Assembly: GCA_032717465.1 (NCBI GenBank)
Contig: CM064655.1
Span: 17,511,902 to 17,575,901, forward strand
Reading direction: 5' to 3'
DNA from: Coenobita brevimanus
Taxonomy: Eukaryota; Arthropoda; Malacostraca; Decapoda; Coenobitidae
DNA: 64,000 bases
In this document: positions 40,745-51,009 of the stretch, one piece after another
Layout: the number at the start of each line of letters is the position of its first letter
How positions within the stretch are numbered: position 1 is the stretch's first letter
The notes under the pieces: generated by a model
The model's database searches: none
Told to the model about the DNA's origin: nothing
What the model saw: only the letters and a program-made list of their open reading frames with translations
Translations under genes and position numbers: made by a program

Positions 40745-41950
40745 TTAACATGCCTGAGGTTCGAGCTCGTACTCTCCCCTCGCACTCCTTCCTTACTGTT
40801 AGTAATGTTTTCTCTTTTCGCACATGTCCTTTTCCTCCGTGGCTACTTCCGTGACCCTATGTTTGTCCTTCCATTTTCCCTTATTCTAAGTCCAATTCTC
40901 CTTCCTTCGTTCTCCATTCCCGGTTTTCTGACCATCTCTCCCACCATTCCTCTGCAGTATCTATATACACTGATGGTTCAAAAACCTATGCAGGTGTTGG
41001 ATTTGCGATTCTCTCTCCTAACACATTTTTATCATTTTAGCCTTCCTACTTATGCAAGTGTTCTAACAGCAGAGTTGTATGCTCTCTTGTTTGCATCGCG
41101 GTATATTTGTCATGCCACCTCTCCCTCATTTGTGATCTTCTCTGATTCATATAGTGCTCTGTCCCTTCTACAGTCACCGTTTACTTCTCACCCTTTAGTA
41201 CTTCGTATATTGGAATGGTTGTTCCGTATCTCCTCTTGTCGTAAAATAGTTCTGTTCTGTTGGGTCCCAGGACATGTGGGCATCACGGGCAATGAACGTG
41301 CTGATCAATTGGCTCGCATGGCTGTTACCAGAGATGTCTCTCCTTCCTTCCTCATTCCAGTCTCTGACCTTCTTCCTGCTCTATCTTCCTTCCTTTAACA
41401 CCAGTGGCAGTCTTGTTGGGACTCGATCACTAATAATAAACTACGTGTTGTTAAACCTTTTATTTCCCCCTGGTTGATCCCTTGCCACTGTAACAGGAGG
41501 TAGGAGACTGCTTTAACTCGTCTTAGAATTGGCCATATTAGACTTATCCACTCTTATTTGATGTCTGGCAGTTACCTTCCCCTTTGTACTCATTGCAATA
41601 CCATTCACTCTGTATGGCATATTTTCCTTGATTGTCCCCTTTACACTATGCAGCGACGTGTTGCATTTCCTTTTTTGTCACGCCTCCAACATCCTCCCCT
41701 TCTTGCAGACTTTCTCCGCGAATCACCGTATTTTTCCCTCCATAACATCATGTCCTTCCTTACCTTTATTGGTCTTCTTTCCGATATCTAATTCCGTTCC
41801 TTACATCAGTAGCCTCATCTGTGATATGATATACTTCTTCCATTGACCCACTTCTTTCATGACGCATTATCATTTGGCTTTAAATGGTGTGACTTTCCAC
41901 ATTCATCAAAATTCTCATCATTGACCATGCATAAGTTGTGACAGGAAGGA
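40745..41950 (+). mobile_element. LINE 3' part with RNase H domain (jockey/I-like)
   Basis: A 5'-truncated + strand element that cuts off the Tigger copy. In partly shifted frames it encodes the linker after RT, an RNase H domain and the zinc-finger-like C-terminus (CTHCNTIHSVWHIFLDCP, a C-x2-C-x4-H-x4-C pattern at about 41590-41640). Its 3' end, near 41940, is followed directly by GC-rich sequence that looks like the 5' part of another LINE. Confidence 0.7.
40970..41400 (+). pseudogene. LINE RNase H domain
   Basis: YTLMVQKPMQ (from a broken IYTDGSK), SVLTAELYALLFASRY, FVIFSDSYSALSLLQS and CWVPGHVGITGNERADQLA give the D, E, D and H/D residues of LINE RNase H. Only the first aspartate is lost in the frame break near 40975. 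The stop at 41398 precedes the C-terminal cysteine motif, which continues in another frame. Confidence 0.75.
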
Positions 41951-43270
41951 CTGGGTGTGCCCTTGGGCTATTGTCTCGGCCAGTGGTGGGGGTCATGGTG
42001 GTTCGGCACCACCCCAGTGTGCGGACCTCTGCAGAGGGACCCTCTGTGGAGGCGGGACCGCCGTTGGGCTGCGGCTGTCGGTTCCGGGGGTGCCGTGGCT
42101 CGCGGCGGGACTCTCGGTCATTGCCCGGTGACCCTTCGCTGTGCAGGGAACCTTTGTTCTCTGGCGCAGTGTCGCTATCCCTTCCAGGGTAGGGTAAGGG
42201 GCGCACACTGGAGTTTGACCCCCACTAGGGTCATTGGCCGGGCCTCTAGACTCGGGGTTTCGCCCGTAAACCCCTTCTGGGGTGAAGCTGTGGTCGTCAC
42301 CACAATACTACTAGGGACTGATTTTATATCAGTCCCACCCCACTGCTGTCGATGGTCAACCCGCCGTTGAAGTTGTTGCGGATCCAGGCTCACCTGGCGT
42401 TGGGGCAGTTGCGGGGAGAAGGGGCACAGGTCAGTGGTGGTTGGGTGACCCTTTTGCCCTGGGTCATTAACCTCCCCGTTATCTCCTCCTCGGGTGGTGG
42501 GGTGGTGGTGGCCCGGTGGTGGTGTGGGAGGTGGCGGGGCGGAAGGTCCAGCAGCGGGCATTTTACACCTCTTGCCCTTCTTCGTCCACCCTTATTCCGG
42601 TATCAAATTCCTTTTCATTTCTCGGTTCCTCTACTTCCACCTCTCCTTCCTCTACCCCACCTACGTCGTCATCTACTTCCGCGCCTGTGTAGCATCCTTC
42701 CCGTTCTTGGCCACGCCCCTCCCACCCTGCCACTCCCCTTCAGTCCGTCGAGAGTAAAGCCCATCGTGGGTCGCGTCCTGTTCCCCAAAAGCGCTGCATG
42801 CCTCCTCTCTCCTCCAGATCTGACTTTCGTCCACTTCGTCATGCATCTTCGGGCGACAGTTCTCCCGAAACTATCTAGAAAGTTACACGGTTTCTTCAGG
42901 ATACTTCTTCACCATCGTTTGTTCCAACCACTGCTGCAACCATCCCCATTTCCACTTCTGCAGTACAATTACCGTTTCTGCCGATGTTCACTCCCCTCCT
43001 CTCACTCTTCCTTCCACTCCTCTTCCCCCTGAGGCTGCAGCCTCTACATCCTCTACTTCATCCGTAATCTCTCCGTTACCTCCACCTTTCTCTTCTTCCC
43101 CCACCTCAAATTCAAGTGAGCCTATCGTCAAATCCCTTTTAGACCTTCCTTTGCCCCCAGGGGAAGAAACTCCCTTCCCTCGCCGCCGTTCTTCTTTGCC
43201 CGAGTCATGTCCTTCCACCACTCAGTTCTCCAGTGGTTCTTCGATAACCATTATCCTTAATCAAAGGTAG
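41951..43270 (+). mobile_element. LINE 5' UTR and ORF1 fragment, GC-rich
   Basis: 41951-42370 is GC-rich leader sequence. Next comes a serine/threonine/proline-rich gag-like frame (about 42560-43240) with SKAHRGSRPVPQKRCMPP and SDFRPLRHASSGDSSPE in one frame and PLPPPFSSSPTSNSSEPI, KSLLDLPLPPGEETPFP in another. This composition and order are common in ORF1 of jockey/I-like LINEs. There are no zinc knuckles and several stops. It is assigned from style and position, not from a sure match. Confidence 0.5.
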
Positions 43271-43427
43271 CCTCTTCAACAACATAGTCCAGTAGAAAGT
43301 CTTTACGCGGAGTCGGGTTAGATCCTTCGCTTTATAGACGTCACGCATTACTTTCTCTTCGCTATTTCTTGAAACAACAATCAGTTTCAGTCTTCTTCGG
43401 TGCTCAAAATACATTACTTTCCTCCTG

Positions 43428-43636
43428 TACCATAATTTCCCTTATTTTCCTCCTTTACCATAATATCCCTTATTTTCCTCCTTTACCATAATATCCCTTA
43501 TTTTCCTCCTTTACCATAATATCCCTTATTTTCCTCCTTTACCATAATATCCCTTATTTTCATACTTTACCATAATATCCCTTATTTTCATCCGTTACCA
43601 TAATTTCCCTTATTTTCATCCTTTACCATATTTTCA
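43428..43636. repeat. 28-bp minisatellite, about seven units
   Basis: The unit taccataatatcccttatttt plus cctcctt is repeated from 43428 to 43636, with the last units varying (catac, catccg). It separates the ORF1 fragment from a broken Tigger transposase. Confidence 0.92.
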
Positions 43637-43639
43637 CTG

Positions 43640-44015
43640 TGTGATGCGACTTAGTGCCATAGGGTCTTTGTTACCTGGTGCTACCTTTTCATTTCATAAC
43701 ATTTCTTCAGTGAGATCATTAACCCACAGCGCTAGATGCTCCATCTCCACAATGGGATCCCTAGCCTTTGTTGGGCACTTGCAGTGTGGGCATGTTCAGT
43801 ACCACAGCTAGGATAGCCTTGGATTTCTTTTATTATGGAAGAAACCATGGAGTGGGACAGCTTAGGGGGTTCTGTGATATTGTTTGCCCCATGTCCATCC
43901 TTGTGGAGCTTAACAATGTACAATTTAACCACGGGAAAGGCTACGCCTTACCCTTTTAGGTTTGCCCTCAGTAGCACTACACCTTTCATCGGGGTTAGCA
44001 TCATTAATTGACATG
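43640..44015 (-). pseudogene. Tigger/jerky transposase N-terminal remnant
   Basis: The minus strand starts MSINDANPDERCSATEGKPK at about 44013. In shifted frames it continues KLHKDGHGANNI, PPKLSHSMVSSIIKEIQ (43732-43932) and then VEMEHLAL-like and VNDLTEEML. This is the CENP-B-like helix-turn-helix order of jerky/Tigger proteins: HTH, then the second DNA-binding part with lWv.dl. Stops and frameshifts are present. A family different from the 39188 element cannot be excluded. Confidence 0.6.
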
Positions 44016-44357
44016 TTTTCCAAGCCACAAGTTTCAGTATTTCATACAAAAAGTTATCTCCACATAATATCACACACTGCACTATTCACTGTGCACTTGC
44101 ACTGTTATTTTGCAATAGTTGCAGTGTTTCAGTGACCTTGCATGCATAAGATGGTTATTTAACATGGGGAACACAGGAGAAATGATCACAACAGTGGGAC
44201 ATGTGAGTGAATGAGAAGGAAGGAGGATGTTTGTGCAGAGGCCTCAGAAAAGGGTTCTGAGCATGTAAATACAAGCTGGCCATCATGACTTGAACGTATG
44301 ACTGACAGCTGGCTTGTGTGGATGGCAGTGCATCCACACTGGATCATCATATGCAGC
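44016..44357. other. intergenic DNA, no feature seen
   Basis: No coding frame or repeat recognised. It ends where the first LTR-like sequence begins. Confidence 0.4.
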
Positions 44358-44590
44358 TGTTATGCGGTCTGTTTTTAGTCAGACCTCTCGTCCTAAAAAC
44401 GCCCGCGACTGAGCGGGGTCCTCTTTTCGGACCGGAAATAAAGCACCAACAAAGGAACAGGGCATAAAAACTCGGCAGTATACCTTAGCACATCTATTAC
44501 CTTATTTCAGTACTCCTTGCAATAGGAAACAGAGTTACTGGATACAGGATGGACGGGGTGACAGAGTTTGGATTCAGATACAAAGTGCAC
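44358..44590 (-). repeat. LTR-like end, copy 2 (outer part), cut by copy 1
   Basis: Starts TGTTATGCGGTCTG on the + strand and contains a terminal hairpin, a second small hairpin (ggtcc...ggacc) and an AATAAA. It shares this layout with 44591, 58466 and, inverted, 58177. It stops at 44590, exactly where the next TG-starting copy begins. Its last 106 bp (44485-44590) recur at 53107-53214, after which related sequence continues to about 53660. That is taken as the remainder of the same LTR. Confidence 0.6.
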
Positions 44591-44935
44591 TGTAATGCTA
44601 GGTGAAATTAGGCTCGACTTCTCGTTCCTATTTCACCTAACGAGGAGCGGGGTCCTCTTTCGAGACCGGAGCAAGTGCAATAAAGAGAGGCAGGACACAA
44701 AAACTCTAGGCAACAACCTCTACACATATATTACCACAGTCAGACACAGGACAAATCAGCAGATATTACAGCACAATATGTAGCAATATAAAACCTTATC
44801 TAGGATATGTGTATCTCGCAGGATACTTGCTTCTCTGATACTAATGACAACACAAACAATCCTAGTGTATCATGAGTGCAGTAAATATAGGCGCGCGTGC
44901 GGGGGCGCGGGGAGGGGATTGAGATTTTTTTTTTT
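44591..44935 (-). repeat. LTR-like end, copy 1
   Basis: Starts TGTAATGCTAGGTGAAATTAG on the + strand. It has a terminal hairpin (aggtgaaattagg with cctatttcacct), gggtcctctttcgagacc, an AATAAA, then aggacacaaaaactc and atatattacca, all in the same order as copies 3 and 4. It is followed by a T run, (AT)n and the I-type LINE that splits it from 51300 onward. Confidence 0.65.
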
Positions 44936-44985
44936 TTTTTTTTCCGGCCTATCAACCATTGGGGCCGAAGCCCCTGGTTATTAAG

Positions 44986-44987
<2 letters not shown>

Positions 44988-45058
<71 letters not shown>

Positions 45059-45098
45059 TTCCATGCATACATACAGACACACTTTCATGCAAACGTAC

Positions 45099-45175
<77 letters not shown>
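44988..45175. repeat. (AT)n tracts with (CA)n interlude
   Basis: (AT)n at 44988-45042, (AC)n at 45043-45057, then (AT)n at 45100-45172. They sit next to the A/T-rich 3' end of the LINE on the minus strand. Confidence 0.95.
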
Positions 45176-45176
<1 letters not shown>

Positions 45177-45282
45177 ATTTTAATCTTATTTTTTTTTGTA
45201 TTTTTATTTTTTTTATTTTTTCTTGGTTTTATATTTTTTATACCTTATATTATAAAGAAAAACTAATCTAAAGACCCTAAAA

Positions 45283-45800
45283 CTAATCACCTAACGGACA
45301 AATCGCTAACCTATACTTAATCCTACAGAGACAAATAGCTAGACCTACACTAATGGTAAAAATACCTCGACTAACAGAACACCATCGACTGCAGATATGT
45401 AATGCCTTTCTACATGACATACCTGCACTCATCACCTGGTGACTGTCAGTCGAGGCACAACCTAATATAGGGGACATCAATATATGAAAGGGAACCAGAC
45501 GAGTCAGGAAAATTTCCATATACATCAGCTGTCGTCCCTAATTAGAGTAACTTAAGCAAGATAATATAATGTATTTACATAATTTGTACAGAAAGTGAAG
45601 AACCTCGCCCAGCAGACCACCATCGACTGCAAGTGCCCAATACCTTCCTATATTGCACACTTGCACTCATCAGCTGGTGACTGTCAGGCGAGGAACTTGG
45701 CTTAATGTAGGGGACATCTATATTAGAAATAGATCGGTGGGAGGAGGAACTATTTAAAATATGTCAACTGTCAACCCTAATTAATATTACAATATATACA
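45283..45800. repeat. 175-bp direct duplication in the LINE 3' UTR
   Basis: 45378-45550 and 45617-45792 share accatcgactgca, cactcatca-ctggtgactgtca, taggggacatc and ctgtc-ccctaatta, at about 75% similarity by eye. On the element's sense strand both contain a tgatgagtgca-gt stretch that could pair with itself. Confidence 0.8.
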
Positions 45801-45841
45801 TATTTACTGTTCATAAAAACCATAACCACGCAGTAAAAATG

Positions 45842-46205
45842 TCACATCATTCTGATCAGTCCGGTCTCTCTCAAGAAAGCCATCAATTTATCAGTCATAA
45901 CAATGTCCCCATCACCCAGGATGGTGGAAAGGGTGAAGGGGACGTCTACTGCGCCGCAGTAATTTATAAGTGAAGCACGTTCGCGAATAAATCGCCGACA
46001 GCGCAGGATGATATGACTGATAGATAACACCGCATTACAGATGTCACAGTGCGGTGGGAAGCGTCTTTCCATACATGGTTTTATGTGGGTTAAAATGGTG
46101 GCATTAAGCCGTAACCGTGCCAACACTTTTTCTTCTAGGCGACTGGGACGGTTGGCAGTGTCCCACTCGCCCAGGTACGGCTTACAAGTTGGAATATTTA
46201 GTCTG
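45842..46205 (-). pseudogene. I-type LINE ORF2 C-terminal cysteine motif, out of frame
   Basis: After the stop at 46208 the next frame reads KPYLGEWDTANRPSRL, RLRLNATILTHIKPCMER and PPHCDICNAVLSISHIILRC, giving a C-x2-C-x8-H-x4-C pattern typical of the end of I and jockey ORF2. It then ends at 45842. One frameshift near 46205 separates it from the RNase H domain. Confidence 0.8.
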
Positions 46206-46207
46206 GT

Positions 46208-49200
46208 TCACTGACCTTGCCACAGAAGATTTATTGATTTCTTTCCGAGAGATAGACTCGACCGCAGATCACGAGGAACGTCCCAAGTCTCCTCGAGCTC
46301 TACAGCCGACTTTGCAAGTAAGTCAGCCTGCTCATTGCCGTAGATACGACAATGACCAGGCACCCAGATCAGCGTGAATGACTTGTTGCATGAATGCAAC
46401 TTATTAACGATGCGGCCCTGGATCTCATGAGAGTCCGTAGTGCAAGATGCAATTGCCTGAAGGGCTGATTTTGAATCTGAAAATATGACAAATGAGTCAT
46501 GCCTAGAATTGAGAGCATAGTCTATGGCTTTGTCAATAGCAAAAAGTTCTGAAGTAAACACAGATGTATGAGTCGGCAACCGATACCTGAGGGCACATTC
46601 AGTCGACCACACACTTGCACCCACACATTCACTCGACTTGGAGCCGTCGGTGTACAATTGATGGGACCCCAAGTGACGAACAATGATGGTACGAAACAAG
46701 TGGTGGACCTCCGCCTCCGGCGCCTTGGCCTTTGGTGCTGGGAGCCATGTAACATCGACTGTAAAGCCGGGTGGCTCCCAAGGCGCTATATTTTTAAGCA
46801 CCAACTTGTCACAGTCACTGGGGTCCACATCAAGCTCCTGAGTCAGTAAGTGGAGGCGAGCGGCAAGTGGCCGACGCACCCCCCGCAGAAGGTGGTGGTA
46901 TTGACGCAGGGGGGTACAGGCCACATTGCCGATATTACTTTTCCTTAACGTCCTTATGCCGTAGGACAAGGCCAGGTGGTCACGGCGAATACGGAGGGGA
47001 GGCACATTCGCCTCCACTTCCATACGAGCCACACGGGTACACCGGACGGCTCCAAGACACATTCGCAAACATTTATTCTGTAACACATCCAATCCTTTCA
47101 GAGTGGCATCGGATGCCGAGCCATACACCTGTGCGCCATAGTCTAGCTTCGATCGAATAAGGGACTTATACACCATTAATAAAGATTTTCTGCCGGCACC
47201 CCAGGTAGTACCCGCTAGGTACTTGAGGACATTTAACGGTTTATCACAACGAGCAAGCAAAGTATTAACGTGAAGTTTGAAATTCATTCTACGATCAAAA
47301 TGTATTCCTAAAAATTTTACAGAATTTTGAAAAGGTACCGCCTGATTATCCAAAGTTAAGCACAAATTGGGTACGTTACGATTAGTAAAATCTATAGCGG
47401 CACACTTACGTACGGAAAACTTAAATCCCCACTGCAAGGCCCATTGGTGGACGGAGTCAAGGGCTGCTTGAATCAGCCCAGCCGAAAATTGTGCATTACG
47501 GGAAGAGTGCCATATTGCACAATCGTCAGCGTAGAGTGAGTATTTAAGATTTCTCGGGATGGGAGCTGATGACAGAATATCATTGATCATAATACTAAAT
47601 AAAGTAGGACTAAGCACACTTCCCTGTGGCACCCCGTTTTCCTGGATAAATATATCCGATGTTACGTTACGGGGCAATTTGACAGAGAAAGCTCTGTCCC
47701 TTAAGAAATTTGAAATAAAAACAGGTAAATTTCCTCTTAAACCATAAGCATAGAGCTTCATTAGTATACCGTGTCGCCAGGTCATGTCATAGGCTTTATG
47801 GATGTCCAAGAACACCCCTATCATGAATTCTTTATTGGCAAATGCCTCTGCAATACAATGCTCCAAATTCATTAAATGATCTAGTGAACTTCTGTATTTA
47901 CGGAAGCCACATTGTTGATCATTTAACAAATTCTTCGACTCTAAAACAAAAAGAAGCCTATTGTTAACCATACGTTCCATGACCTTACATAGACAAGAAG
48001 TCAACACAATAGGACGAAATGAAGTGGGATTCATAAGACGACCAGCCTCTCTGGGTATCGGTATGACGTGCCCAAAGTGCCATGAGTTTGGGAACGTTCG
48101 AGACGCCCAAATCTCATTGTACAATGCTAACATCTTAATCAGGTTGTCCTGATTAAGATGCTGGATCATACCGTACGTGATGGTGTCTGGTCCAGGGCTG
48201 GTGTCTTTACAGGATTTAAGGGCAAGGAGCAGTTCATCTAGCGTAAACTCTTTGTTATACGGGGAGTTTACGTCTTCTGTGGCAAAGTCTAATATCTGTA
48301 GCTCAGCCGTGCGTTTATGATGTTGGAAACGCGAGTCATAATTGGCTGAGCTACTTACATGAGAAAAACTCCTGGCGAGGATGTTAGCAACGTCCACGGG
48401 CTCGTCATAGATGTTATTATTTACTTGCAAGGTGGTGACTGGGAAATATGGGCCTTTATTATTTAATATTCTTATGGTGGACCAGACTTTACGTAATGGT
48501 GTTGTACGAGTCACTGTGGACACAAAGGACTGCCAGGAGTCACGTTTGGCCCTTCTTATTATTCTCCTTGCCTCAGCCCGTGCCTGTTTGTATGCAATAA
48601 AATTTTTCTCAGTAGGTTGACTATCAAAAATCCTGTATCTCCTATTGCGTTTTCTTAATGCTTGTCGGCAATCCGGCGTCCACCAATGTGCTCTATGCTT
48701 CGCATGAACTGTAGAAGTCTTGGGAATAGCAGCCTCAGCTGCGTGTAATATGGATTGGGTTATATTTTCGACCTTAACATCTATTGTCTCCCCAGATATA
48801 TCTAAATTGGCGATCCTTGAGAAGGATCCCCAATCTGCTTTCTTATTGTTAAATTTTGGAGGTGGTGGGTCCGAAATGATGTCGCGTGTATAAGAAAGAC
48901 AGATGGGTAAATGATCACTTCCCAAGGAGTCGTCGTAAGGGTCCCTTGAGAGATCTTGATGTATACCAGGGGAGGCCAAAGATAAGTCAATGGCCGAAAA
49001 GTTACCAGTACGATCATCTACACGAGTCGCTCTACCATCGTTCAGAAGACAGAGGTTGGACTGTAGTATTAGGTCGGCTACTTGCTCACCACGACCATCA
49101 ATCCTCAAGCTACCCCATTGATAGTGATGGGCGTTAAAATCGCCCAACACTAACTTTTTTCCAGGCAGATGTTCAACTAGTGAATTTAAAGCATCACTAT

Positions 49201-49528
49201 CAATGAGGCCATGTGGAGGACAGTACAGAGAGCAAATAGACAGATACGTGTTATTAAATTTTACTCTGCACGCGACAGCTTCCAGAGTAGAATTTAGAAT
49301 CACTTCCGTTTGTGGGTGTGATTTGTGTATGTAAATGGCAACTCCGTGACCTTCATATCTTCTGTACGAGTGGTAGTGTTTGAACTGTGGAGGATCAGGA
49401 TGATCCTCCAGGCGCGTGTCCTGTAAACAAACAACGTCTGGCCTGTGTATTGACAGCAAGATTGCTATGTCTTGTAACTTATTCCCAATACCTCTACAAT
49501 TCCACTGTAATACAGTGAAAGCGACGGT
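46208..49528 (-). CDS. I-type LINE ORF2: endonuclease, RT, RNase H
   Basis: An open frame of 1106 codons. It begins immediately after the TAA that ends the ORF1 tail, in the same frame, and has no ATG for over 400 codons. The endonuclease has VLQWNCRGIGNKLQD, VCLQDTR, LVLGDFNAHHYQWGS, FSAIDLSLASPG and SDHLPICLS. The RT has GPDTITYGMIQHL, FRPIVLTSCLCKVMERM, LDIHKAYDMTWRHGIL, NGVPQGSVLSPTLFSIM and YADDCAIWH. The RNase H has LYTDGSKS, SELFAID, IFSDSKSAL and WVPGHCRIYGNEQADLL. All catalytic residues are visible. It would carry out target-primed reverse transcription of its own RNA. Confidence 0.93.
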   Translation of the reverse strand, partial: TVAFTVLQWNCRGIGNKLQDIAILLSIHRPDVVCLQDTRLEDHPDPPQFKHYHSYRRYEGHGVAIYIHKSHPQTEVILNSTLEAVACRVKFNNTYLSICSLYCPPHGLIDSDALNSLVEHLPGKKLVLGDFNAHHYQWGSLRIDGRGEQVADLILQSNLCLLNDGRATRVDDRTGNFSAIDLSLASPGIHQDLSRDPYDDSLGSDHLPICLSYTRDIISDPPPPKFNNKKADWGSFSRIANLDISGETIDVKVENITQSILHAAEAAIPKTSTVHAKHRAHWWTPDCRQALRKRNRRYRIFDSQPTEKNFIAYKQARAEARRIIRRAKRDSWQSFVSTVTRTTPLRKVWSTIRILNNKGPYFPVTTLQVNNNIYDEPVDVANILARSFSHVSSSANYDSRFQHHKRTAELQILDFATEDVNSPYNKEFTLDELLLALKSCKDTSPGPDTITYGMIQHLNQDNLIKMLALYNEIWASRTFPNSWHFGHVIPIPREAGRLMNPTSFRPIVLTSCLCKVMERMVNNRLLFVLESKNLLNDQQCGFRKYRSSLDHLMNLEHCIAEAFANKEFMIGVFLDIHKAYDMTWRHGILMKLYAYGLRGNLPVFISNFLRDRAFSVKLPRNVTSDIFIQENGVPQGSVLSPTLFSIMINDILSSAPIPRNLKYSLYADDCAIWHSSRNAQFSAGLIQAALDSVHQWALQWGFKFSVRKCAAIDFTNRNVPNLCLTLDNQAVPFQNSVKFLGIHFDRRMNFKLHVNTLLARCDKPLNVLKYLAGTTWGAGRKSLLMVYKSLIRSKLDYGAQVYGSASDATLKGLDVLQNKCLRMCLGAVRCTRVARMEVEANVPPLRIRRDHLALSYGIRTLRKSNIGNVACTPLRQYHHLLRGVRRPLAARLHLLTQELDVDPSDCDKLVLKNIAPWEPPGFTVDVTWLPAPKAKAPEAEVHHLFRTIIVRHLGSHQLYTDGSKSSECVGASVWSTECALRYRLPTHTSVFTSELFAIDKAIDYALNSRHDSFVIFSDSKSALQAIASCTTDSHEIQGRIVNKLHSCNKSFTLIWVPGHCRIYGNEQADLLAKSAVELEETWDVPRDLRSSLSLGKKSINLLWQGQ

Positions 49529-49900
49529 TTAAGATTTACGTTGGGGGCCAGTGTGTTTAGGCTTTTTTTGCCGCCCGCCAGAAGGCGAGCGACTACCGGT
49601 GGACCTATCCCGGTGCTTGCTTACGGAAACCTCCATATTTTCATCAATCACGAGGTTCCCAGATTCCACCGAGGAAGAGCTACCCTTCCTCTCCCTCGCT
49701 GGGCCAGGAGCAGGAAGAACATGAGGACATGACTTAGTAAGGGTGGTCATATTACTCTTACAAGAGTTGTCAGGCTTCGTTTTAGGCTTTGACTGACTGA
49801 GAAGCAGCAGCAGCCTGAGAGTAGGAAGTTGTAACAGGGGTATCAGGTTGAGAGGTGGATTGGACAGGAGGCTGAGATGGAGAGGTAGAATGTGTGACAA
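49529..49900 (-). CDS. I-type LINE ORF1 C-terminal tail, in the ORF2 frame
   Basis: This frame overlaps the end of the main ORF1 and runs SQSKPKTKPDNSCKS, SVESGNLVIDENMEVSV, SKHRDRSTGSRSPSGGRQ, a basic serine-rich tail, to the TAA at 49529-49531. Only that TAA separates it from ORF2. Either an indel near 49800 moved ORF1 out of this frame, or the overlap is used by a frameshift during translation. Confidence 0.6.
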   Translation of the reverse strand: MSHILPLHLSLLSNPPLNLIPLLQLPTLRLLLLLSQSKPKTKPDNSCKSNMTTLTKSCPHVLPAPGPARERKGSSSSVESGNLVIDENMEVSVSKHRDRSTGSRSPSGGRQKKPKHTGPQRKS

Positions 49901-50858
49901 GAGGAACCGGTTCAGGGTCAGTCTGTGTCCCAGCAGAGCACATCACGGGACGGGACATCACCGCCGAAGCATAGGACCTATTCGGCGTAGGAGTTGCGTG
50001 CAACTTCTTCTTCTTTTTCCTTGCTTCATAGTAGGAGACACCTTCAGTCGCCTTCACTGTGCAGACCTCTTTCTCCTCCTTCCACTTGGGACAATCCCTA
50101 GAGGAAGTGGAGTGAGCACCCTTACAGTGAAAGCAACAGATAGTCTCTGATGTGCATTGCTCATCATCGTGACCCTGTGTTGCACATTTGCCACACACTG
50201 ACTGTGAAGCCCGACAATTCTTAGCATCGTGTCCATATAATTGACACTTCATGGAATGGAGTGGGTTGGGGATATATGGTCTTACATTAACAATTTCGTA
50301 ACCAACTTTGACATGTGCCGGGAGTGAAACCTTGCTGAAAGTCAAAACAATAGTGGCCGTCTTCGTCCTTATGCCTTCAGAAAATCTAGTTATAAACCGG
50401 GCACCAATGACATCTTGCTGAGCAAGTTCCTTTATGATGTCTTCCTCACTCATCACCATGAGATCCCTGCAAGTGATAACACCCTTGCAAGAATTCATGG
50501 ATGTTGGGATCTTGGCCTCGAAATCATAGCAGTGGAACTTGCGCAGCTTTAACAAGTCCTTAACTTGGGAGGAATTACACGTCTTGAAAAGGTCTCCATT
50601 CACAAGTTTTTTCACTTGTTCCACCTCCCCAGCACAGCCATCAATAACCTTCTTGATGATGAAGGGTTTGAGACTGCTCAAGGGAGTGGAACCTAGAGCA
50701 TGGATGATTACAAATTCCGCATTTTCAACATTGATGTCCAGAGGCAATCGAGTCTGGGGACGTTCTGTCTGGGGACTGTCAGTCCGTTGATCGGTCAGGG
50801 GTCGGTCAGGACCACCTCCCCCCCTGAGGGGGGGAGAGGCGGTAGGGGCGTCCTCCAT
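49782..50858 (-). CDS. I-type LINE ORF1 (gag-like, CCHC zinc knuckles)
   Basis: The likely start is the ATG at 50858 (MEDAPTASPP); an upstream ATG at 50933 adds 25 hydrophobic residues and seems less likely. The middle part (AEFVIIHALGSTPLSSL, RDLMVMSEEDIIKELAQQ) precedes three cysteine knuckles: CQLYGHDAKNC (first one short of its leading C-x2), CGKCATQGHDDEQC and CFHCKGAHSTSSRDC. The tail is rich in S, P, T and Q and ends SQAAAASQSVKA. Such proteins coat the element RNA and enter the nucleus with it. Confidence 0.85.
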   Translation of the reverse strand: MEDAPTASPPLRGGGGPDRPLTDQRTDSPQTERPQTRLPLDINVENAEFVIIHALGSTPLSSLKPFIIKKVIDGCAGEVEQVKKLVNGDLFKTCNSSQVKDLLKLRKFHCYDFEAKIPTSMNSCKGVITCRDLMVMSEEDIIKELAQQDVIGARFITRFSEGIRTKTATIVLTFSKVSLPAHVKVGYEIVNVRPYIPNPLHSMKCQLYGHDAKNCRASQSVCGKCATQGHDDEQCTSETICCFHCKGAHSTSSRDCPKWKEEKEVCTVKATEGVSYYEARKKKKKLHATPTPNRSYASAVMSRPVMCSAGTQTDPEPVPLVTHSTSPSQPPVQSTSQPDTPVTTSYSQAAAASQSVKA

Positions 50859-51009
50859 AGTACCACTCCCCCCTAGCGGGGGAAGTGGGAAGAAGGAGAG
50901 AAAACGAGCAAGGGACAAACAACCGGGGACCACACACCTAAGTCTGAGGTTGCCCTCTCAAACCACTCCAGGGAGGCCCGACCGTGTTACTTCACGCCCC
51001 AGAGCGATC

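Noticed and set aside
41938..42370. Arginine- and glycine-rich frames in GC-rich DNA, considered as a host exon
   Set aside because: No splice sites or family match; the context is a LINE 3' end before and a gag-like ORF1 after, so a LINE leader is likelier.
44897..45271. Frames over the AT-rich end of the I-type LINE
   Set aside because: Microsatellite and A/T-rich tail translations only.
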